Below are positions 1 through 6,359 of a stretch of 64,000 nucleotides of DNA, one piece after another. Origin of the DNA: VFMC01 sp046331225 (GTDB lineage: Bacteria; Actinomycetota; Acidimicrobiia; Acidimicrobiales; Ilumatobacteraceae). The notes beneath the pieces are model-generated. The model ran no database searches. It was not told the origin of the DNA and saw nothing but the letters and a program-made list of their open reading frames with translations. A program made the position numbers and the translations under genes. Position 1 is the stretch's first letter. The number at the start of each line of letters is the position of its first letter. Where the stretch lies: the NCBI GenBank assembly GCA_046331225.1, contig JAXLRF010000004.1, positions 1-64,000 of the forward strand, given 5' to 3'.

Positions 1-540
1 GCGAAGGCCCTTCTCGATGAAGCCAATGAAGATGTCGGCGCGGCCGCGCATCGTCGGACAGGTACGTCGATATGCGGCCGTACGTTCCGATGGGATCTGC
101 TCGAGGCGGATGTACGGCGGGTTACCGAGCACGAAGTCGACCCCGTCGAAATCGTGCTCCGACAGCAGGAAGTCGGCACACCGCACGCTGCGCTCTGCGA
201 CCGCCTGCGCCGAGGCCTCATCCAATCCGGAATCGATGAGGGTTGTGCGAACCGCCTTCTGGGCGAGCTCCACATTGGCAGGAAGGAGGTCGAACGCTCG
301 CAGCGCCGATCCAACATCCGTCAGCGGACGACCATGGGCCGAGCACGAGTCGATGAGTCGTTCCACCATCGGCACGAGGAAGGCGCCAGCGCCACAGGAG
401 GGCTCGACTGCGAGCATCGCTCCGAGGTCGCGATCCGCCGTATAGCCGGAGAGATCGAGGATCAGCTCGACGATCCAGCGGCGAGTGAAGACCTCACCGT
501 GTTCGCCAGCTTCGTCGATCTGATGCACGTCCGTGTCCAT
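1..540 (-). CDS. N6-adenine DNA methyltransferase, N-terminal part (truncated by the window edge)
   Basis: Reading leftwards off the window edge, the frame encodes an S-adenosylmethionine-binding motif I (VEPSCGAGAFL) and, further on, motif IV VLGNPPYI, the catalytic signature of N6-adenine methyltransferases of the Eco57I or type I/IIG kind. Enzymes of this family methylate adenine in a specific DNA site, either within a restriction-modification or other defence system or as an orphan. The start is uncertain. ATG at 540 is used here, GTG at 597 is also in frame, and the frame stays open to an in-frame stop at 868-870, so a longer N-terminus is possible. The C-terminus and any partner nuclease lie outside the window. 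It is divergent from the glycosylase gene to its right. Confidence 0.8.
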   Translation of the reverse strand, partial: MDTDVHQIDEAGEHGEVFTRRWIVELILDLSGYTADRDLGAMLAVEPSCGAGAFLVPMVERLIDSCSAHGRPLTDVGSALRAFDLLPANVELAQKAVRTTLIDSGLDEASAQAVAERSVRCADFLLSEHDFDGVDFVLGNPPYIRLEQIPSERTAAYRRTCPTMRGRADIFIGFIEKGLR

Positions 541-883
541 CCCGAGCCCGTTGCCGAGGCTCAACTGCTCCGCTGATTGCCAGTGACGACGAGCCACGGC
601 GCACCCCCAAACTACTTCCTGCGGTTGGAGGGTCCGATGGACCGATGAAGGCAACTCGCCCTTGATCAGCTTGGCCGAGGGGTGTGATGCGACGAGATCG
701 CGGTGTGAGCTGCGCCCGCCCGGCGGTCTCGGACTTAGCCGCAGCCATGGCACGCGATCTAGAGATTGGAAGAAGTCCCACCTAGGAGACGGTCGGGGGT
801 CACTGCCATCTCGCCGAGCTGGTCTCGAACAGCAGTTCGCGATCGCTAGGCGTGGCCACGACGATGACTACCGTTCGGCGTCG
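541..883. promoter_or_regulatory. Intergenic stretch between divergent methyltransferase and glycosylase genes
   Basis: About 340 bases lie between the chosen starts of two divergent genes, so promoters for both would be expected here. Both reading frames remain open through much of the stretch, and either gene could start inside it. I saw no clear -35/-10 pair or strong dyad and claim no specific site. Confidence 0.3.
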
Positions 884-1699
884 ATGGGGACGGCCACTTC
901 CGATGTGAATGTTCAGCCTCACGAATCCGAGCTTTCGAGCAGTCGTGCTCACCATGTCTCGCATGCGGCCGTCAGGTGCGAGTCGGAATCTTGCGTTCAA
1001 GCCCCATGGCCGTCCACCTTCGCTTGGGGCGAGTCGTGGCGAATTGGAACGGCGGCGTTCTGGGTCGAGCAGTGCCGACACGCCGAAAGAGTCGAGCTTC
1101 GCCTCGGGCAAAGCCTGCTTGAAGAAGTCGTGGCCTGTCTCCTCGGAGGCTGGGGGGTCCCCGGCGACATCGGGGTGGCCGCGTTCAAGCAGCTGCAACA
1201 GGCTCAGCTACTGAATCCACCAGCGGACGCAAAGGCCATTGAGGACGCCCTCGGTCAGCCGCTCCATGTACCCGGCAGAGAGCGCGCAGTGCGATATCGC
1301 TTCCCCAAGCAGCGATCCTCGAGAGTGGCGAGAGCGATCGAGATTCTCGCCTCTGCGAGGATGCCTGACGATCCGATCGCGCTTCGTCAGTGGCTCGCCT
1401 CAAACATCCCAGGCGTCGGGCTGAAGACAGCGTCATGGATCGTGCGCAATCTTTCGGCAGATGCCCCGATCGCCGTCATCGATGTCCATGTCCGACGCGC
1501 AGGCATCGGAGCTGGCTTCTTCGACCCAAGTTGGCAGCTGCCTCGCGACTACCACCTGTTTGAAGCGGCCTTCGTCGAGGTGGCTCGCTACGGCAAAGTG
1601 CCACCTGGTCACCTCGACCACACCGTTTGGTCCACGCTCGCGTCCGTGCCATCGCATACGCGCATCGTGCTCTGCGGGAGAGCGTCGGCCGACACGTAG
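884..1699 (+). CDS. OGG-type helix-hairpin-helix DNA glycosylase/lyase
   Basis: The C-terminal half has the HhH-GPD signature IPGVGLKTASWIV followed by VIDVHVRR. The lysine codon (1424-1426) sits where OGG1 has its catalytic Lys, and the aspartate codon (1481-1483) sits where it has the activating Asp, so the active site looks intact. Such enzymes excise a modified base and may cleave the strand by beta-lyase chemistry. The frame is open from before 662. ATG 884 was chosen because the conserved-looking part begins around codon 40 from there, but the start is weakly supported. It is convergent with the nitroreductase gene, with only 7 bases between the stops. As I recall, OGG-like proteins are ancillary components of type IV CBASS, which fits the adjacent QueC-like gene. 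Its substrate base is unknown. Confidence 0.75.
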   Translation: MGTATSDVNVQPHESELSSSRAHHVSHAAVRCESESCVQAPWPSTFAWGESWRIGTAAFWVEQCRHAERVELRLGQSLLEEVVACLLGGWGVPGDIGVAAFKQLQQAQLLNPPADAKAIEDALGQPLHVPGRERAVRYRFPKQRSSRVARAIEILASARMPDDPIALRQWLASNIPGVGLKTASWIVRNLSADAPIAVIDVHVRRAGIGAGFFDPSWQLPRDYHLFEAAFVEVARYGKVPPGHLDHTVWSTLASVPSHTRIVLCGRASADT

Positions 1700-1706
1700 C
1701 CAGAGT

Positions 1707-2438
1707 TCAGGCACCCGACCCAAGAACGACCGCACCAACGTCAACGGTGCCGTCCGGCAACGAGACTGTTCCACCGATTCCGGCCAAACAGGAGGAGAGC
1801 CCAGCTCCAATCGCCGCCAACTGGATCGTTGCCATCAGGGCCCCTGCGTCGCGCCAGACGAGCGAGGCGGGATGGTGATAGCGCGATCCGGTCCGACGAA
1901 AGTCGGCCATGAGGAAAATCGTTGCTCCTGGAGCACAGTCTGTGACGACGGCTGCCGAGACAGCCTCACGAAGCTCGCCGACGCTGTCCCCCAGGGTTCG
2001 CGCGGGCCTGAGCGCCCAGCGAAACGCGTCGAACCAATAGACCCCGCTGGCAACTCCAGCGACCTCGGGGGCATCAACGAGTAGGTCGATTGGATGACGA
2101 CCGCCAGCTGAAGGGCTCGGGCGCCAGGTGCGCGTGTAGCCGTCGTCCGCCGTAGCGAAACTGACGACCCGGCTCGATGTCAGAAGCGTTGAGGCAAGGG
2201 CGGGCAACGAAACCGGTCCGCCGCGACGAACCGACCGCCGTCCATCAAGGAGTCGCGAGGCCCCATTCATATCCAGAAGGTTCCCGAGAGGAATCGACGG
2301 TCCCTCTTCGTAGTCGCGTTTCGACTGCGCGTTGAGCCCTCGGTCGCGAGGCCGGAGAAGCGCCGCATCGGCCACCGACGCCATCACCCCTGGATGGTCG
2401 GTCGCCACTTCGACGTCGTGTGATGCCCAGTGCGTCAC
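1707..2438 (-). CDS. SagB/ThcOx-like nitroreductase-family flavoprotein
   Basis: This 243-residue protein resembles the FMN-dependent nitroreductase superfamily, nearest in style to the SagB/ThcOx type. It has an RRSVR motif near the start of the domain (FMN phosphate contact), a PSAGGRHP segment, and a C-terminal GAGLSSCLAGI motif. The family reduces nitro or quinone groups, or oxidises azolines and other heterocycles. The GTG start at 2438 forms a GTGA overlap with the QueC-like stop at 2435-2437, indicating translational coupling; an ATG farther upstream would overlap the QueC-like gene by 100 bases and is less likely. It is the last gene of the operon. A redox role on a deazapurine or on a protein-linked group is inference only. 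Confidence 0.75.
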   Translation of the reverse strand: MTHWASHDVEVATDHPGVMASVADAALLRPRDRGLNAQSKRDYEEGPSIPLGNLLDMNGASRLLDGRRSVRRGGPVSLPALASTLLTSSRVVSFATADDGYTRTWRPSPSAGGRHPIDLLVDAPEVAGVASGVYWFDAFRWALRPARTLGDSVGELREAVSAAVVTDCAPGATIFLMADFRRTGSRYHHPASLVWRDAGALMATIQLAAIGAGLSSCLAGIGGTVSLPDGTVDVGAVVLGSGA

Positions 2439-3061
2439 GGCAACGGAGCGACATCGTCGAGAACGAGGCTTCGCTTCGAACATCCGGGGCACCATCCGCA
2501 GGCCATGTTCGACGTGTGGCAGGAGTGGGTCCATCCGAGCAGACTCATCGGTGCGCTCGATCGGTCGATCAAGTCCTGGGTCGTCAGATCAGCTGCTGGC
2601 GCAACTAGCTCGATCCCACCCTCCTGCATTTTCAGAACAGCTCCCAGCGCATCGACGAACCCGGGGCTTCCATCGACGTGACGCTCGCGGTCCGTCGATA
2701 CGCATCCGAGGACGATGCGCTCAATGCCCAGTCGAAACGCAACGGAGGCGGCAAGCGTCACCAGTAGCTGGTTGCGGAACGGCCAGAATTCAGATGCTGC
2801 GCCGTGGTCTCCCTCGACGCCAGCGTGGCCAGGTGCGGCTTCCTTTGATGCAAGTAGACCCGCGCCAACTGCCGAGCAGTCAACAGCGAGCGTGTGGTGG
2901 TTGATGTCGAGCAGGCGACAGACCATCTGTGCCGCCGTCCGCTCCGATGTCGCGCACACCTGTCCATAGTTAATGGTCAGCGCATCACTCGGCCGCCGCA
3001 TCACCGCCAGGGCAGCGGAGTCAAGACCACCGGAGAGAAGCAGAAGTTCACGACTGCTCAT
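2435..3061 (-). CDS. QueC-like 7-cyano-7-deazaguanine synthase family protein
   Basis: This 208-residue protein has the PP-loop ATP pyrophosphatase motif SGGLDS at residues 10-15, an INYGQ segment, the QueC-typical EFWPFRNQLL and a VSTDRERHVD stretch, and a C-terminal zinc-type cluster of four cysteines (about residues 181, 188, 191, 194). Classical QueC converts carboxy-deazaguanine to preQ0 using ATP and ammonia. QueD, QueE and FolE do not accompany it, so it is probably not ordinary queuosine synthesis. As I recall, defence-associated homologues (Cap9 of type IV CBASS, QatC of Qat) attach a deazaguanine to the N-terminus of a partner protein. ATG 3061 was chosen, which overlaps the upstream fusion gene by 14 bases. 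The operon context supports a specialised role. Confidence 0.88.
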   Translation of the reverse strand: MSSRELLLLSGGLDSAALAVMRRPSDALTINYGQVCATSERTAAQMVCRLLDINHHTLAVDCSAVGAGLLASKEAAPGHAGVEGDHGAASEFWPFRNQLLVTLAASVAFRLGIERIVLGCVSTDRERHVDGSPGFVDALGAVLKMQEGGIELVAPAADLTTQDLIDRSSAPMSLLGWTHSCHTSNMACGWCPGCSKRSLVLDDVAPLP

Positions 3062-4229
3062 GCGCGTGTTGCATCGCCTTCCACTGGGCCCGATACAACG
3101 CGGTTGCCAGGTCGTCCAGCACCTCACCTCCGAGTCCGCTAATCATCTTCGCCCCCTCCCGGTCCGGCCGCTGCGCGTAGGCAACGATGGGTAAACCCAG
3201 AGCAGCTGCGTAGCCCACCTCGTACAACGTTCCAGGATCGTTGCCCTCGATGACAGCGAAGACCGAATCACAGGTGTGCAGACCGTCGATGTCCGACTGA
3301 GCAACCTCTAGGTCTCCGTGGCCAACGTCGTGCAGTGGGGAGAAGACGTGTGGCGACAGCTGACTCCTGCACAGATGGACCTGCCACTCCTCCGCGAGCG
3401 TGAAGAACGGCGACGCGAGGTATACACGGGCATCGTTGACCGGGACTGGCTCTGCAGCCGCAGGATCGAACACCGGAGGTTCGAGATCACCCGTCGCTGT
3501 GTACTGGGCAGTACAGATTGACGCGCCATCGGCAGCCTCGAGCGCGCTGGCGCCATCGAACCAGAACGCCGCAAACGCTGACGTGAAGCAATCGCCCGTC
3601 CCCAATGGTGCGACACGGTCCGACCAATGCGGGGCAATCGCCCTGATGCCGTGCTCATCAGCGACAAGCAAACCGCGAGCTCCAATCTTCACTACGACGA
3701 CCTCGTATCGGTGCTGCGCAGCAAGGTCTTCAATCGCCGCGCGGGGGTCAGCACGATCGGTGAGCGACATCGCCTCAGCACGATTGAGAACGAGCGCAAC
3801 CCTCTCCGCATCAACCCCGGCGAGCACGTCACCGTGAAGACCCAGTGGTTGCTGAGGGTCAATCACGACCATGTCAGCTGCGATAGGTGGCCGGCCTTCG
3901 ATCATTCCGAAGGCGAGGACTTGGCCGCCGGTGACTGGGCTCAGGTCTTCGATCTGGCTCTCACGACCCTGAAGAGCCGGCGTATCGAGCGGCGTGAAGT
4001 ACTCAAAGCGGATCGGCAGCGTTCGAGTTCGATAGGAGGAGGCAAGACCTAGACCGTTGCAGATCGCCTCGGCAACGAGCGCGTCCTCGCCAGATGCGGC
4101 TGCGGAGACAAGGTGCACGTCCCGGCCAAGCTGCTGCGCAACGAGCGCTGCTCGAAGGCCTGATCCACCGACTCGATCGATTCGCGGAGTCCAGCTGAAC
4201 TCCCTGTATGTACCCCCGACGACGATCAT
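3048..4229 (-). CDS. PfkB-family kinase fused to nucleoside 2-deoxyribosyltransferase
   Basis: This is a 393-residue two-domain protein. Residues 1 to about 255 are a PfkB/ribokinase-type kinase: N-terminal GGTYREF, VGGSG substrate-binding region, and GTGDCF with the catalytic-base Asp near residue 213. Residues from about 269 form a nucleoside 2-deoxyribosyltransferase fold: VYLASPFF at the start, then DPGTLYEVGYA with the nucleophilic Glu near residue 337. The kinase family phosphorylates sugars or nucleosides; the transferase family swaps or hydrolyses bases on deoxyribosides or deoxynucleotides. Fused, they suggest removal or exchange of a base and phosphorylation of the sugar or nucleoside. 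ATG 4229 forms an ATGA overlap with the upstream small gene. The actual substrate is unknown; a deazapurine nucleoside is an inference from the QueC-like neighbour. Confidence 0.85.
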   Translation of the reverse strand: MIVVGGTYREFSWTPRIDRVGGSGLRAALVAQQLGRDVHLVSAAASGEDALVAEAICNGLGLASSYRTRTLPIRFEYFTPLDTPALQGRESQIEDLSPVTGGQVLAFGMIEGRPPIAADMVVIDPQQPLGLHGDVLAGVDAERVALVLNRAEAMSLTDRADPRAAIEDLAAQHRYEVVVVKIGARGLLVADEHGIRAIAPHWSDRVAPLGTGDCFTSAFAAFWFDGASALEAADGASICTAQYTATGDLEPPVFDPAAAEPVPVNDARVYLASPFFTLAEEWQVHLCRSQLSPHVFSPLHDVGHGDLEVAQSDIDGLHTCDSVFAVIEGNDPGTLYEVGYAAALGLPIVAYAQRPDREGAKMISGLGGEVLDDLATALYRAQWKAMQHAHEQS

Positions 4230-4552
4230 GAGGCAGGCTGCACTCGCAACACCACATCTCCACCGTCGACCGCTTCGACGACCGCGACGAACGTGTATCC
4301 GAGGTTGATGCAGTGAATGAGGTCCGGCAAGCGTGTCGTGATGTGGCCAGCGGTGCCGTAGGCGCTGACCACCCGAACGGCCGGGTCATCGGTCAACTCC
4401 ACTCGAAGCTCATCGTCGACTGACAGTCGACCTACGACCTCCGGCCGAGGAGACTGAAGCCGAGCTTTGAACGACAGCGTGTCACAGGAAAACTCTCCCT
4501 GCGGGCCGCCGGACGGTGGCCCCCCACCTCTAGAAGATCCTCCACCACTCAT
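4226..4552 (-). CDS. Small protein with Gly-rich disordered N-terminus; first gene of the QueC-like operon
   Basis: This 108-residue protein starts MSGGGSSRGGGPPSGGP, a flexible Gly/Ser/Pro tail, followed by a compact mixed alpha/beta-looking domain of about 85 residues (hydrophobic runs HCINLGYTFVAVVEAV and GGDVVLRV). I recognise no family. ATG 4552 is preceded by a strong GGAGGG ribosome site about 5 bases away. Its stop overlaps the fusion gene start as ATGA. The N-terminal tail is reminiscent of QatB, which as I recall starts with a similar Gly/Ser/Pro tail and is conjugated by the QueC-like QatC. It may therefore be the protein substrate of the QueC-like enzyme; this is inference. Confidence 0.7.
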   Translation of the reverse strand: MSGGGSSRGGGPPSGGPQGEFSCDTLSFKARLQSPRPEVVGRLSVDDELRVELTDDPAVRVVSAYGTAGHITTRLPDLIHCINLGYTFVAVVEAVDGGDVVLRVQPAS

Positions 4553-4601
4553 GACCCTCCATCCGAGATATCTGCAGCGACCGAATCGGTGCTTGGCCAC
4601 C

Positions 4602-4607
4602 ATTATC
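4602..4607 (-). promoter_or_regulatory. Possible -10 element for the QueC-like operon
   Basis: Read on the minus strand the bases are GATAAT, one mismatch from the TATAAT consensus, in an otherwise very GC-rich setting. They overlap the stop codon of the coupling-protein gene and would place a transcript start about 40 bases before the small Gly-rich gene. No good -35 hexamer is visible at the usual spacing, so the call is weak. Confidence 0.25.
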
Positions 4608-5916
4608 GCGGGGCGGTGCGACGCGGTGGGCGAAGGAGGTGCCCAGTTCTCTGCCTCGGCAGCCACACGGGCGGGAGTGAGCCGTGAAGTAGGAGCGCAT
4701 CGCCGACCTTCATGCGGCGGAGGATGTCGGTCGGGAGCAGGGGAACGGCCGTGGCCACGTTGCGGCCGTCGTTCAACGAGCGCTGCATGGAGCGGTGGAG
4801 GTCGGCGCGCACGTGCTCTTGGCCGACGAGGGCGCTGACGTATTCGGCGGTCGAGCGGTCGCTGAGGCCGCTCGGCAGGATCAGCTTCGTGCGGTGGTTC
4901 GTGAGCACGTTGTCAGCGTTGGCTCCGTAGGTGTGGTCGAGCTGGGCCTTCGACTGCCACACGGTGACGAGCTGGATGCCGACACCCGTGATGGTGGCCG
5001 CCCACTCGGGCAGCTTCGGCAGGGGCGTGTTCGCTGCTTCGTCGAGCACGACGAGCAGCCGAGGGTCGAGCGGTTCGGCGCCCTTCGAGTAGCGATCGAA
5101 CGACTGCGTGATGAGGTCCTGCAGCAACGCTGCGAATACCACCCCGACGCGTGACTCATCGCCGACCGGCGCTACGAGATAGAGCGTGTTCTCGCCGTTC
5201 GTGAGCCAGTCGAGCGTGATCTCGCACCGCTCGGCACTCGCCGCCACACCTCGGTCTGCCCAGGGCCAGACGGCGTTGCGGGCGGTGGCGTAGATGCTCG
5301 ACGTCGTCCTCGGATCGGCGGACCACTGGCCTTCGAGCCAGCCTCGGACTTCGCGTGCGTCGAAGGCGATGGCTTCGTCCTCGTGGTCAGCGAGCAGACG
5401 CAAGAGCGGCGCGAGCGTGCCGGCCTTGTCGCCTTCGGGGCGGTCCATCTCCAGCACCCAGCGCACGACGTGGCGCATCGTGTGGCCCTCCGTGTTGGCC
5501 GCCGTCCACAGCATCGCCGCCAGCAGCTGTTCGGCTTGCCCTCGCCAGAATTTGTCGGATGGCGCATCCTCACCCCCAGTACGGGCGAGGATCTGTGCAG
5601 CAGCGATCGCGTCCGACGTAGTCTTCGCCGCCCGCAGCGGACTCCACGTTGCGCATGGCTGGCCGCTGATGCCAAGCGGATCGAAGACCTTCACCTCGCC
5701 GACGCTCCGCCGCTGCTCGATCGTCCGGTACATGAGGTCGGTCTTCACCGATGAGACGACCACCGGTCCGATCCACGCGCCGACACTGTCGATGAGGCGT
5801 GTGGTCTTGCCCGACTGGCTCGGGCCGAACAACAGCACAGCTCCTCTCACTCCCCTGCCGCGATCGGTCGTCTCCGCCTCGGTCATCAGCAAGCGGCGGC
5901 CCCAGCGTCCGAGCAC
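4603..5916 (-). pseudogene. Type IV coupling protein (TraG/VirD4-like), C-terminal ATPase portion
   Basis: 437 residues with Walker A GPSQSGKTT at about residue 31, Walker B LLVVLDEAAN in the middle, and the TITGVGIQLVTVWQSKAQL stretch typical of actinobacterial TraD/TraG coupling ATPases, which bring the relaxase-DNA complex to the secretion channel. Its first visible start is a GTG inside sequence that in relatives is continuous with an N-terminal membrane portion. That portion is encoded just upstream in a different frame, and the two overlap by 31 bases. One missing base near 5935-5940 (in a CCAAGACG context) would join them into a normal protein of roughly 590 residues. It is listed as frameshifted; a sequencing error, or two separately translated halves, remain possible. 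Confidence 0.75.
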
Positions 5917-6359
5917 CAGCCGGCCGGATTCGGGCGTCTTGGCAACAGCGGATGGAGATCCTTCGTCGTCGCCAGCCTCGGCTGAGCGTCCACACCGAGT
6001 CGGCGGCGCTTGTCGATCGGCTCACTCCGGCCTCCTCGACGCTGCAGCCACCACACGGCTCCGGCGATCACCGTCGCTACGACGAGAGCGACGCTGAACC
6101 AGTAGACGATCGGGCCAGGCAGGCTGGACGCAGCGGGCTCGTTCCAGGCTCGCCTCGGATCGCCCCAGTGGTCGGGCATTCGGATGATCGCTTCGAGGCT
6201 CTCGACGAAGCCGCCGTCGATCAGCTGACCTCGGCCGATCAGGGAGGCGATCGCTGCGGCAAGCCAGTGCCCACCGGTGATGGCGCCGAGCGCGAGGACG
6301 GCGGCGAGGATCGCCGTGTCGGCGGCGTCGGAGTTCGGGTTTTGGCGCGTCTGGTTCAT
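5886..6359 (-). pseudogene. Type IV coupling protein, N-terminal membrane portion (frameshifted)
   Basis: 157 residues with two hydrophobic segments (about residues 16-42 and 84-107), a GDPRRAWN motif between them and a RLATTKDLHPL stretch, all as found in the N-terminus of actinobacterial coupling proteins. The last dozen residues (after LLPRRP) look out of frame and run to an early stop, while the expected continuation LVLGRWGRRLL is found in the next frame. The ATG at 6359 overlaps the relaxase stop as ATGA, so both belong to one mobilisation operon. Confidence 0.72.

Noticed and set aside
800..1198. Minus-strand 132-codon open frame opposite the glycosylase
   Set aside because: No domain resemblance, and the opposite strand carries the HhH motifs with conserved catalytic residues.
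1..4552. A complete type IV CBASS
   Set aside because: No CD-NTase, TGT or recognisable effector is present in the visible part; only ancillary-type genes are seen.
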